A stretch of 64,000 bases of DNA from Leptospira sp. (GTDB taxonomy: Bacteria > Spirochaetota > Leptospiria > Leptospirales > Leptospiraceae), in NCBI GenBank assembly GCA_027531445.1, contig JAPZRK010000059.1, positions 62,001-126,000 of the forward strand, read 5' to 3'. Shown here piece by piece: positions 1-8,558 of this stretch; position 1 is the stretch's first letter; the number at the start of each line of letters is the position of its first letter. The notes beneath the pieces were generated by a model. It was given only the letters and a program-made list of their open reading frames with translations. It had not been told where the DNA came from and ran no database searches. A program made the position numbers and the translations under genes.

Positions 1-694
1 GTGCAGGAATGGTATGGTGCATATGCCCCGAAAGCACTGCCGGAACTTTTTTACCAATTTCTTTTGCATAGCGGATTGCTTCAGCTAAGTCATCATCTCC
101 ATTGTCTCCACCTTCTTTTAAAAAATCGGATCCATAGATTGATGTTCGTTCTGAACCTAGGCCACTCGGCCCGTTATGAGATAGGAAGAATAAATTTTCT
201 TGTTTTATCGAATCAATCAGCTTCTTTAGTTTGCTCACAGATTCTTCCTTCGTATTTACTAGGTAAGACTGTGAAAGATTTCTTTGAAAACTAAACCCAC
301 TGCCCATGGCATGCGGTCTACCGACGATAAGGGCTAGACTGTGTTCTTCAGAAAGAACAGCAGTGCTATAACCCATCGCTGGAATCGGACGAATCACATT
401 CGAAAGTGCTTTCATTCGATTTAGATATCCAATGCTTCCCAAATATTTTAATGCGGATAGATTTGTAATCTCTCCTAAAATTCCTAAAATGGAGGTGCCA
501 TCCCAATTACCCGGAATCAAAAATGATCTCTTTGTAAGAGTTCCAAAATTGAAGTTTGGTAGGAGAGAGCCAGTTGCCCTTATTCTTCCTAGATCTCCTG
601 TAAAAAAAAGTGCGTCATAGTCGGACTCGTTAAAAAATTGCACATCTTTTTCATTCCAAAATCCATGGATATCTCCAATCAGGGCAAATTTCAT
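1..694 (-). CDS. Calcineurin-like metallophosphoesterase, 3' end cut by window edge
   Basis: The reading frame opens with ATG at 694 and stays open for 231 codons to the window edge, so the C-terminus is missing. The N-terminus has the metallophosphoesterase signature: GDIHG at residues 7-11, GDLGR at 33-37, GNWDG at 62-66, SHNG near residue 155 and a GHMHH motif near residue 222. These supply the Asp, His and Asn ligands of a two-metal centre that hydrolyses phosphoester bonds. The usual GNHD/E motif reads GNWD, so the His of that block is Trp. No signal peptide is seen, so it should be cytoplasmic. It ends 3 bp from the GH31 gene downstream of its start, which is on the same strand and precedes it, so the two probably form one transcript. 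The substrate is unknown. Confidence 0.88.
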   Translation of the reverse strand, partial: MKFALIGDIHGFWNEKDVQFFNESDYDALFFTGDLGRIRATGSLLPNFNFGTLTKRSFLIPGNWDGTSILGILGEITNLSALKYLGSIGYLNRMKALSNVIRPIPAMGYSTAVLSEEHSLALIVGRPHAMGSGFSFQRNLSQSYLVNTKEESVSKLKKLIDSIKQENLFFLSHNGPSGLGSERTSIYGSDFLKEGGDNGDDDLAEAIRYAKEIGKKVPAVLSGHMHHTIPA

Positions 695-697
695 AAT

Positions 698-2947
698 TTA
701 TTTTATGGAACCGAATGATTTGATTAACAACTTTTCATTTTTGCCACCGGAACGAATAAAGGCGGCAGGTTTACCAATGGGTGATTCAATGCTGATCTCT
801 TTGTTGCCTGAAAACACTTGATTTGTCCAAACATGAATCCAATCTCCTTTTGGAAGGTAGACACTTACGGAATCTTGATCTGGTTTTATAACTGGAGCAA
901 CTAACAAATCATCACCGAGAAAGAACTGATATTCCTTCTCTTGTAAACGCATGTCATCCGGTTCAACAATGAAATTGTGACGAACGACTGGAAGGCCGGT
1001 GCTCGCGGCTTCTGAAACTAAAAGTTTTATGTAATCTTTGAGTGCAAAGTGTATCTTACCAATCTTTGCAAAGATCGCAACAGTTTCTTCATCCGAACGT
1101 GAATCGATGCCATCTTTGTTTTTTGCCATATAAACTTGCCAGTTTTTCAATGGCTTGTTTCCTTCATGGGTACGGAACACTGCTGTAAAGGCAGACATTT
1201 CTGCCCATCTGAGTAATAATTCCTTTGGCCTGTGGTAATTCATTAGCGGATTTGAAATGGTTGTGTACCCACCGATGTCGCTATGATTTAGCGCATAACC
1301 ACTGATACCTGAACTAGTCAGACCGACGACAGTAGAAGGGAGACCGTCGTGTTTTCCGAAGCTAACCATTTGATCCCCTTCCCAGAACAATGTGGAATGT
1401 GCATTTGAATAAGAGTAACCTGCACGAGTGAAAAAAACGATCTTTCCTTCTTTGCCTGCTTCTTTAATCGCTTCCCTATTGATGCGTGCCCAGTCCACGG
1501 GATATTGGTTATGATACACTTTTGCATCTATGCCGGAATGCATTTTGGCATCGAAGGGCAACCATTCTCCAAAATCAGCCATCCATCCGGATAGTCCGAC
1601 GTCGATCATATTCTTTTTGATCAATTCTTTCGTCCATTTAACCGCTGCTGGATTGGTTAGATCGATCAAATATGCAGGGAATCCTACAGTTTGAATTAAG
1701 TAATCTTCGCCTTTTTGGTTTTTGATGAGGTAACCTTTGGCTTTTGCTTCAACTAGCAATGGATTTGTGAAGTCATCGTTTGCTTTTTTGGGATCAGTAT
1801 CAGCTAGGAATGAATTGATATATCCAAGCACTTGGACATTTTTTGCATTCATACCTTTTACGAAGTTTTTAAAATCTGGGTACAATGTATCATCAGAATA
1901 CCATCTCCATTTGAGTTGGTCGCCAAAATTAGTTACACGCCTGCCACACCAGTCTTGGATCCAAAGAGCCGTCACAGGATTGCCAGCGGCGATAGCCTGA
2001 TCAACGATGGTTGTGACTTTTGTGGTTCCACCTTGAACTCCTAACCATGTTCCGTAAGCCCAATCTGGGAGTGGAATGAATCTACCTGTTTTTTTAGTGT
2101 ACGAGCTTATTAGATCCTTTGGTGTGTTGCCTATCCAAATAGTTCCTTTCAATCCACCTTGTAAATTGACATCCCAAAACTCAACTTTGACAGAGGCATC
2201 ATTTGTAAGGTCAAACTTGGAATATCCGGTATTTTCAAAAAATACAGATCTATTTTTGGATGTCACATAATGCGGGATAGGTGCATAAGATGTATATTCA
2301 TTACCACCGGCTCCTGCCATGACATTGGCACCAGTAGTAATCGGTTGGTCTCCTCTTCCGATGCCTTGTTCTTCAGTGAATAAAAAAGGCTTTTTACCTT
2401 TGAATTGGCTTTGAGAAAATTGTTCACCAAAGCCGAAAAATTTTTCGTCTGTGCTACTACCATACTTTAGCCAAACGCGATTTAGACTCTGATCAGAAAA
2501 GGTTATCTTAAATTGTAATTCCTTTTCATTGATTGGTTTGATTGAAAAGGAAAAGTTTGAATCGCACTTGTTACCGCGAAGATTTCCAGTGATCAAAAAT
2601 TCACCTGATTTTACTTGCATGTCGCTGATCAAGAGACTTTCGCAAGTGCGGATGACTTCTTCTTTAAATGAGAAGGATGCCATACGGTATTTTGAGGAAG
2701 CGATGGCCTCCGCGGCCGAAAGAAACGGGCTTTCTAGAGGAAGTGAAAGAAACTCGAGGCCTGATTTTGCATCAGAAAATCGCAACCGACCTTCCTCGGC
2801 ATCAATTACTAACGAGCCAATCGTTTGTTTTGTGAGATTTTGTTTTGGGAATTGGATTTGTTCTGAAGAGCAGGAAATTGTTAAAAATGAGAATAGAAGG
2901 GCCAAACAGAAACGGACAGAATTTTGGAAACCAGAACGAAATAACAT
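698..2947 (-). CDS. Lipoprotein glycoside hydrolase family 31, sulfoquinovosidase-like
   Basis: The 749-residue protein starts with a lipoprotein signal peptide (lipobox TISC, lipidated Cys26). The rest is a GH31 alpha-glycosidase. The catalytic nucleophile is Asp458 in WMADFGE and the acid/base is Asp525 in WEGDQ. The WIQDW block and the spacing match E. coli YihQ, the sulfoquinovosidase that releases sulfoquinovose from plant sulfolipid glycosides. From memory, YihQ uses Q262, Q288, R301, W304 and Y508 for the sulfonate. The equivalents here by constant offset are Gln305, Gln331, Gln344, Trp347 and Tyr561, so only the Arg differs. A sulfonated sugar substrate is therefore possible but not secure; a neutral alpha-glucoside is the alternative. 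The protein should be anchored at the outer or inner membrane. No sulfoquinovose catabolic genes are nearby. Confidence 0.88.
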   Translation of the reverse strand: MLFRSGFQNSVRFCLALLFSFLTISCSSEQIQFPKQNLTKQTIGSLVIDAEEGRLRFSDAKSGLEFLSLPLESPFLSAAEAIASSKYRMASFSFKEEVIRTCESLLISDMQVKSGEFLITGNLRGNKCDSNFSFSIKPINEKELQFKITFSDQSLNRVWLKYGSSTDEKFFGFGEQFSQSQFKGKKPFLFTEEQGIGRGDQPITTGANVMAGAGGNEYTSYAPIPHYVTSKNRSVFFENTGYSKFDLTNDASVKVEFWDVNLQGGLKGTIWIGNTPKDLISSYTKKTGRFIPLPDWAYGTWLGVQGGTTKVTTIVDQAIAAGNPVTALWIQDWCGRRVTNFGDQLKWRWYSDDTLYPDFKNFVKGMNAKNVQVLGYINSFLADTDPKKANDDFTNPLLVEAKAKGYLIKNQKGEDYLIQTVGFPAYLIDLTNPAAVKWTKELIKKNMIDVGLSGWMADFGEWLPFDAKMHSGIDAKVYHNQYPVDWARINREAIKEAGKEGKIVFFTRAGYSYSNAHSTLFWEGDQMVSFGKHDGLPSTVVGLTSSGISGYALNHSDIGGYTTISNPLMNYHRPKELLLRWAEMSAFTAVFRTHEGNKPLKNWQVYMAKNKDGIDSRSDEETVAIFAKIGKIHFALKDYIKLLVSEAASTGLPVVRHNFIVEPDDMRLQEKEYQFFLGDDLLVAPVIKPDQDSVSVYLPKGDWIHVWTNQVFSGNKEISIESPIGKPAAFIRSGGKNEKLLIKSFGSIK

Positions 2948-3008
2948 GAAGATCCTCCAGGGAAGTCATATGATTCGTTCTGGTGTATAGAAATTAGTAA
3001 ATCTTTTT

Positions 3009-3959
3009 TTAAACTTTCTTCCTATCCAATCCGCCCACTCTTGGAGCGGCAGCTGCCGGAATCTTCTGACCAAACATGGAAACTGCTTGTTTTGGCAAAC
3101 TGGACTTTCTCCATTCAAACCAAGACCCTTGATAGGTGTTTACATCGATATATCCCGTTTCTTTCAACATCAGTGCTAGAAGGCAGGATCTAGCTCCATT
3201 ATAATCATAGATAACGGTAGGTCTTTCCGGCATAAAAGGAAATCCGTTTAGACGCTTTTTGAAAACGGTTCTGTCAATTAGGTTTGCATCTGCATCATAA
3301 AGATTGCGCCAATCCCATAAAAAGGCTCCCGGCAATCTGCCACATAATGTCCCCTCTTCAGGTGCAGTTAGGCGTGGGAGTCGTCCTTCATACTCGTCTA
3401 ATGTGCGTGCATCGAAGATTTGGAGTTTTGTTAAGTTTTTTTCCATGAAGGCTTTATCAACAACGCTTTCAATCGGTTTTGACTTATCTGCCGGCTCAAA
3501 CTCCATCTTGTGATTGCCTGGTCGTTTTGTACCTTCAAATGGCCATTTTCGTCCTAAAACGAAACTTTCTGTGAAACCCATAGCACGTAAAAAATAAACC
3601 ATTCTTGAGGAGAACATTCCCATTCCCTCATCAAATACGATGACTCGATTTTTTTTTGACTTCTGTATCTCATTCAATACAGATTGCATCGGCCCACAAA
3701 GTTTTTTATGAGATTCTGGATCGGATCCAAATGCTTTCTTGATGAATGGAAAGTAATAAGCACCTTCCAATGTTTCCTGCTCGTAAGCGGTTTGTGATCT
3801 GCAATCGATTAAAAAATCACCCGCATCAACCTCGGTTTTAAGAAAGCTCCAGTTCAAAGATATCTCCTCATCGGTACAATACTTTCCCCCCCTATCTTTT
3901 TTGAAAGCCTGAAAACCAAAAAAAACAAAAGACATTCCATTTGAGACATAATGATACAT
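3009..3959 (-). CDS. Two-domain rhodanese-like protein, probably inactive
   Basis: The 316-residue protein has two tandem rhodanese domains (about residues 30-140 and 160-290), the layout of thiosulfate and 3-mercaptopyruvate sulfurtransferases. In the second domain the active-site loop reads YDYNGARS (251-258), where the family has Cys-x-x-Gly; the catalytic Cys is thus Asp252. In the first domain the loop reads FDEGMGMFS, which also lacks Cys, as is usual for that domain. Sulfur transfer by the standard persulfide mechanism looks impossible. The protein may bind sulfur compounds or partners instead. No signal peptide is obvious. The start is uncertain: ATG at 3959 or 3935; neither has a clear ribosome binding site. 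It lies 61 bp upstream of the GH31 gene on the same strand. Confidence 0.8.
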   Translation of the reverse strand: MYHYVSNGMSFVFFGFQAFKKDRGGKYCTDEEISLNWSFLKTEVDAGDFLIDCRSQTAYEQETLEGAYYFPFIKKAFGSDPESHKKLCGPMQSVLNEIQKSKKNRVIVFDEGMGMFSSRMVYFLRAMGFTESFVLGRKWPFEGTKRPGNHKMEFEPADKSKPIESVVDKAFMEKNLTKLQIFDARTLDEYEGRLPRLTAPEEGTLCGRLPGAFLWDWRNLYDADANLIDRTVFKKRLNGFPFMPERPTVIYDYNGARSCLLALMLKETGYIDVNTYQGSWFEWRKSSLPKQAVSMFGQKIPAAAAPRVGGLDRKKV

Positions 3960-4047
3960 GAAATCACTTCAAAGATTTCAATTCTCGGGGGATTAAAAAC
4001 CGATATATAATAAGACGAGAGAAGGAATGGCATACTCAAGACCAATT

Positions 4048-4857
4048 ATGAATACGAAATCGTTTGTTTGCCTTTTACTACTAGCGATTGTACCATTGAA
4101 CTCAGATCCTAGTCGAGATTCAAAAATGAAATCCTTGTCCATGTTATATGAAGAACTCTCGATGTTTCCTAAAATTCCATCAAATAGTTTGCAAAAATTG
4201 AAAGAAACGACAAGATTTATTTTGCCAATGAACGACGAGAATGATTGTCAGCTAGTTAAAATCGATGAACTTTCCTCAGTTGGTTATTATGGAGTAAGAT
4301 GCAATGGTTTAATAAGAGAAGGATTGATATCTTTCTCTACAGACTCAAAGTCTAAAAAAATTCCTCCGGGTCAATTTCAGATCATCGGTAGGGAAAGGAT
4401 CGGAACAAAAGATTACATTAGGATATCATTAAACAAAAGCTCTCTATCAAACGTTCATTCGTCTCGGACCATTAAATCAAAGAGAAATGAATATAAACAA
4501 ATTTCCAATCCCAACCTAGCATATTTTAAAGCAATAGCTTATGATTCCAATCGAAGAAAAGAATCACCCAGTAATCTTGAAATTTTTTTTGATCCATCCT
4601 GTCCTTTGAAATTTAGAGAAGTAGATCAAAGTTTTTATTGGGACAACACGATATCTTATGTTTTTGAAATATCATGTGTAAAAAATACTCCATATTCTGT
4701 GATCAAAGTTCCTGGGAACAAGCAACACCAATTGGTAGCCTCAAATCGAGGTACAACAGAAATAAAAATAGGAGATCGCTTTCTCGCAAAAATACGCTTA
4801 ACAAAGATTACAGACGAACAAGCTTATTGGGATGAATTCAAAATTTATTATGAATAA
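4048..4857 (+). CDS. Exported protein of unknown function
   Basis: The family is not recognised. Starting at ATG 4048 the protein has 269 residues and begins with a signal peptide (MNTKSFVCLLLLAIVPL). An in-frame ATG at 4027 would add seven residues but sits directly against its GAGAAGGA purine stretch, too close for normal spacing, so the start is undecided. The mature part is rich in Lys, Ser and Ile and holds a few Cys pairs (NDCQLVK, VRCNG, DPSCPLKF, ISCVKN) that could form disulfides in the periplasm. It overlaps the following HtrA-like protease gene by 8 bp. This tight coupling suggests that it serves the same process as the three genes downstream. Confidence 0.75.
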   Translation: MNTKSFVCLLLLAIVPLNSDPSRDSKMKSLSMLYEELSMFPKIPSNSLQKLKETTRFILPMNDENDCQLVKIDELSSVGYYGVRCNGLIREGLISFSTDSKSKKIPPGQFQIIGRERIGTKDYIRISLNKSSLSNVHSSRTIKSKRNEYKQISNPNLAYFKAIAYDSNRRKESPSNLEIFFDPSCPLKFREVDQSFYWDNTISYVFEISCVKNTPYSVIKVPGNKQHQLVASNRGTTEIKIGDRFLAKIRLTKITDEQAYWDEFKIYYE

Positions 4858-6310
4858 ATACATACGATTATTTTTAGGTATCACAATATTTTCATTGCCC
4901 ATCGTATTGAATGGTCAAGGTACAGAAGACACGGAAGTAAATACAATTTTCCAAGCAATTGTACAAGTCAAAAATGATAGTTATGCGATAGAGAATAAAA
5001 TTCAACCTTGGATGAAGAAAAATCTAAGCACAGGATTAGGTTCAGGGGTTGTTATTGGAAAAAACCTAATCCTTACAAATGCCCATGTGGTTATGGATTC
5101 AAATCGAATCATGATTCGTCTGAATGGCAGCCAGAAAGAATATTCAGCCAGGGCTTTATTTATCGGATATGACTGTGATTTGGCACTACTTGAGGTCTCT
5201 GATCCCGATTTTTTAGAGAAGTCAAAAATTCTATCACTTTCGGAGAGCTTACCGGTATTAGGCTCAGATTTGTTAATCTTAGGATTTCCAAATGGACAAG
5301 AAGAATTGACGTTGGAAAAGGGCTCGGTTTTACGATATGAAAAAAGTCGTTACAGTTATTCGGGACTTGATTTTCGAAATGTAATCAAAGTAAATGCAAA
5401 TATCAAACCTGGAAATTCTGGTGGTCCCGCCATTCAAAATGGAAAAGTAGTAGGTTTAGCATTTCAAATCTCAAAGACAGACAGTGAATTGGGATATTTG
5501 ATTCCCATTGATATCATTCGGCATTTTTTGAAGGATATCGGAGATGGAAAATATGATGGATTTCCAAATCTAGGTTTTACATTTCAAAGCGGATCACCGA
5601 TTAGCCTAAAAAACGGATTAAAAATTCCAACGGATGAAAGTGGAATCTTTGTTAACCGCATCTATCCCAATTCTTCATTTTCGAATGTTTTAAAAGAAAA
5701 AGATTTTCTCATCCAAATAGACAACCTTCCGATTTCGTCAGAAGGGGAGATAGTGACAAACGGTCGCAGAGAATCGATCATTGATTTTATCGAGAGCAAA
5801 CAAATGGGGGAAACAATCTCGATTGAAGTCTATCGAGCTGGTAAAAAATACCAAGCTGATGCTGTCCTTCAAAAAAACTTTGCTTTGGACCTATATCGAG
5901 AAACACCCGATAGTTTTTTTCAAAGTGCTGGTTTTGTATTTCAGCCCATTTCTAGATCGTTCTTTAATAGCGATGATGGTGATTTAGACAGCTCGATCAA
6001 ATATCATTACAGCTACTTTATTCAAGATTTACTATATCGTTATACAAATCGCGATATAGTTTTGAGTTATATTTTTGATGATCCGGAAAACTTTAAGTAC
6101 AAAAAGTTTAAATTCAAAGTTGTAGAATCAATTAATGGAAAGGTTCCGAAAGATATTGAAGACTTTAAAAGAATTTGGGGTGAAAATCAAAAAAACTTTG
6201 TAATCCTCAAATTTAGGGGTATGGATTTTCAGATTGTTTTGAGTTCTGAATCAATTCAACAAATCAATGTAAGAGTAAAAAAAAGATACGGTGCAAACTA
6301 TGAAAACTAA
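4850..6310 (+). CDS. HtrA/Deg-like secreted serine protease with PDZ domain
   Basis: The start chosen is ATG 4850, which overlaps the stop of the previous gene and gives a clean signal peptide (MNKYIRLFLGITIF...). The 486-residue protein is a trypsin-fold protease of the DegP/HtrA family. The triad is visible: His79 in TNAHVV, Asp110 in CDLALLE and Ser190 in GNSGGPA. A PDZ domain follows at about residues 235-325 (LKEKDFLIQIDNLPI), and a second PDZ-like region seems to lie near residues 400-480. It should act in the periplasm on misfolded or specific envelope proteins. An 11-bp overlap links it to the next gene, a paralogue with a ruined active site. The length fits the family, although the second PDZ is poorly conserved. 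Confidence 0.88.
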   Translation: MNKYIRLFLGITIFSLPIVLNGQGTEDTEVNTIFQAIVQVKNDSYAIENKIQPWMKKNLSTGLGSGVVIGKNLILTNAHVVMDSNRIMIRLNGSQKEYSARALFIGYDCDLALLEVSDPDFLEKSKILSLSESLPVLGSDLLILGFPNGQEELTLEKGSVLRYEKSRYSYSGLDFRNVIKVNANIKPGNSGGPAIQNGKVVGLAFQISKTDSELGYLIPIDIIRHFLKDIGDGKYDGFPNLGFTFQSGSPISLKNGLKIPTDESGIFVNRIYPNSSFSNVLKEKDFLIQIDNLPISSEGEIVTNGRRESIIDFIESKQMGETISIEVYRAGKKYQADAVLQKNFALDLYRETPDSFFQSAGFVFQPISRSFFNSDDGDLDSSIKYHYSYFIQDLLYRYTNRDIVLSYIFDDPENFKYKKFKFKVVESINGKVPKDIEDFKRIWGENQKNFVILKFRGMDFQIVLSSESIQQINVRVKKRYGANYEN

Positions 6311-7667
6311 TTTATTCTTAAGTCTCTTTTGTATTACATTTAGTTTTACCAATCTTTTTGCAATTGATATAGAAAATTCCAATTCCGTAGACGTACTCGT
6401 TAGTTTTCAAAAAATTAGCCACCAAAACCCATGGATCATCGGCGAACCATTCGTGAAGAAAGGGAAAGCCATTCATATAGGAGGAAGTCGTTTTTTTACT
6501 GTTACACTTGCTTCTCAAAAACCATTATTTGCGGAAATGGATTCTTATGATTTTGCGGTGCCTAGATTAAAAATAGTAGCATATGATCCGGAAAGTGGAT
6601 TTACCCTATTAGAAGCTGTTGATCTAACAAAGCTACCGAAGCAGGTCTCGCTAGATGAAAGGCTAGTCAATAAGTATTGTAAAACAGGGAAAACACGTTA
6701 TACACGATTGCCATTTTCGAAAACTCCGATTAAGGCATATTTGTTAGAAAAACGGGAATTAGATGATCCTAATTTTTCATTTCATGATTCAGTCGTTTGT
6801 GGTGTAACATTTCAAGATATACTGATACCAACAGAGTACATTCGATTTTTTCTAAATGGAAATGAGTCTATTCGTTCGTTTCCTCACCCCGGTTGGAGTT
6901 TCGATGTGCAATTAACTCCTTCGGAACGAAAGTATTATTCAAAAGACATTGGTCGTGGCATTTTAGTTTCCGAAGCATTTCCGGGAATTGGTCCAGCGTA
7001 CAATTTGTTCCCAGGTGACGTGGTGATTGGCATCAATGGAATTTCGCTTCAGACTCTCAGCGATTGGGACAAAAATGACAAGGTTATGGATTTGATTTTA
7101 AGAGATAAGGAAGGCAAGTTAAGACCGATCGGTTCAAAGACAAATCTGACTGTGTATAGAAATCAACAAAAACTGAACATCTCTTACGCTTTGACACCAT
7201 ATAAATCGGATAGTTTTTTGATTCCTGAACAAGCACCTGGACGAAAACCACTTTATTTGATATTGGGTGGGTTCTTTTTTACTGAATTAACCGGTTCTTA
7301 TATCAAGGAATTTGGAAGTGAATATCGGGTGAAATCAGAGAAAAAACTGTTATATCTCACTGATTTTTATCAAAAGAAAATTCATCCGATTCGAGAGCGA
7401 ATTGTTATTTTAAGTCGTGTATTTCCATTAGATGGCAATGTTGGATACCAAGACTTTCAAGATTTAATTTTAGAAACCGTCAATGGATCTCGTATAACAT
7501 CTTTACAACAACTCAAATCAAAAATTGACCGAGAAGATACAAATGTCTTTGCATTTGAATTTTCTGGAGGTAAAATCGCTCTTTTTACAAGAAGAGACCT
7601 CGTTGATTTGAAAACGGAACTACAAAATATTTACAAAATAGATCGAACTCAGAATCTTGAAGATTAG
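6300..7667 (+). CDS. PDZ protein, degenerate HtrA-like pseudoprotease
   Basis: The protein starts at ATG 6300 (455 residues), overlapping the protease gene by 11 bp; a signal peptide ends near FTNLFA. The order of segments follows the upstream protease: a trypsin-like N-terminal part, then a PDZ-like segment (YNLFPGDVVIGINGISL, about 235-251) and a second one near residues 375-450. The catalytic blocks are gone. The TNAHVV block reads GSRFFTVTLAS, the CDLALLE block reads ESGFTLLE, and GNSGGP is replaced by HDSVVCGV. It therefore cannot cleave by the serine mechanism. It may bind the protease or its substrates as a regulator or adaptor. This relationship is inferred from gene order and motif layout; overall identity is low. 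Confidence 0.75.
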   Translation: MKTNLFLSLFCITFSFTNLFAIDIENSNSVDVLVSFQKISHQNPWIIGEPFVKKGKAIHIGGSRFFTVTLASQKPLFAEMDSYDFAVPRLKIVAYDPESGFTLLEAVDLTKLPKQVSLDERLVNKYCKTGKTRYTRLPFSKTPIKAYLLEKRELDDPNFSFHDSVVCGVTFQDILIPTEYIRFFLNGNESIRSFPHPGWSFDVQLTPSERKYYSKDIGRGILVSEAFPGIGPAYNLFPGDVVIGINGISLQTLSDWDKNDKVMDLILRDKEGKLRPIGSKTNLTVYRNQQKLNISYALTPYKSDSFLIPEQAPGRKPLYLILGGFFFTELTGSYIKEFGSEYRVKSEKKLLYLTDFYQKKIHPIRERIVILSRVFPLDGNVGYQDFQDLILETVNGSRITSLQQLKSKIDREDTNVFAFEFSGGKIALFTRRDLVDLKTELQNIYKIDRTQNLED

Positions 7668-7670
7668 AGT

Positions 7671-8558
7671 ATGAAAATTCTATTTGTTGATGACGAAGAA
7701 AACATTCGAGAGTTATTCCTTGAATACTTTAAAAATGAATATGAAGTCACACTTGCTGCAGATGGGATGGAAGCTCTCGATATAGCTCTTTCCCAACAAT
7801 TTGATCTCATCATCTCTGATATCAGTCTTCCCAAACTCAACGGTGTCCAGTTCATCAAAAAATTACGTTTTGAAGGTAATATTACTCCATTTATTGTTAT
7901 CACAGGGGATAGCGACATTCAACTGGCAATAGATGTCTTTCGCATAGGTGCAGTAGACTTTTTTCTCAAGCCCTTTCGAATGGATTCGCTTCGCCGTCGG
8001 ATCGAAAAGTATGCAGATACAGATGTCGATTTAAAGGTTCTGTTCAGAAATCAAGAAATTTCTTTCCACGATAGTGAGCTGAATATTGAGATTTTTCCTC
8101 GTATTAAAAATATTAACAAGTATGTTGCCATTATCATAGAGCATATCCAACTCAATCCGATTGTGAATGAAGAGGATTTATTGTCGATCAAAGTGGTTTT
8201 ATATGAGCTACTCGCAAATGCCATCGAACATGGATCAGCTGGCATCACATACAAAGAAAAACAAAGTATACTTGAGTCGACTGATCAGTATTTTGAAAAA
8301 GTAGATGAGCTATGTCAAAAGTACAATCGCAGAATCTATGTGCTTCTTAAAATTAGTGATGAAGGCATCGTTATTAAAGTTCAAGATCAAGGAAGTGGAT
8401 TTAATCTGAAAGAAATCCCAAGTCCACTGGACGATCATACGGGAAATCTTCTGAATGGTAGAGGGATCTTCTTAGTCCGTATGAATATCGATTCCATCAG
8501 CTATAATGAAAAGGGAAACGAAGTGACCGTCACTAAGTCTTGGACATCAAAAAATTAG
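7671..8558 (+). CDS. Response regulator fused to RsbW-like anti-sigma kinase domain
   Basis: The 295-residue protein has a receiver domain at residues 1-115, with acidic pocket Asp7-Asp8, phospho-acceptor Asp50 (IISDISLPK) and Lys100 (FFLKPF). A GHKL ATPase domain of the RsbW/SpoIIAB type follows at about 150-295. Its N-box is YELLANAIEHG, its G1 box is VQDQGSGFN and its G2 box is NGRGIFLV. RsbW-type domains bind and phosphorylate anti-sigma antagonists or hold sigma factors. Here phosphorylation of the receiver would be expected to gate that output. It starts 4 bp after the pseudoprotease gene, so it is probably cotranscribed with the protease pair. No histidine kinase or anti-sigma antagonist lies next to it. 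Confidence 0.87.
   Translation: MKILFVDDEENIRELFLEYFKNEYEVTLAADGMEALDIALSQQFDLIISDISLPKLNGVQFIKKLRFEGNITPFIVITGDSDIQLAIDVFRIGAVDFFLKPFRMDSLRRRIEKYADTDVDLKVLFRNQEISFHDSELNIEIFPRIKNINKYVAIIIEHIQLNPIVNEEDLLSIKVVLYELLANAIEHGSAGITYKEKQSILESTDQYFEKVDELCQKYNRRIYVLLKISDEGIVIKVQDQGSGFNLKEIPSPLDDHTGNLLNGRGIFLVRMNIDSISYNEKGNEVTVTKSWTSKN

Noticed and set aside
2529..2990. 153-codon plus-strand open frame
   Set aside because: It lies antisense to the clear GH31 gene and its translation has no recognisable domain or ribosome binding site.
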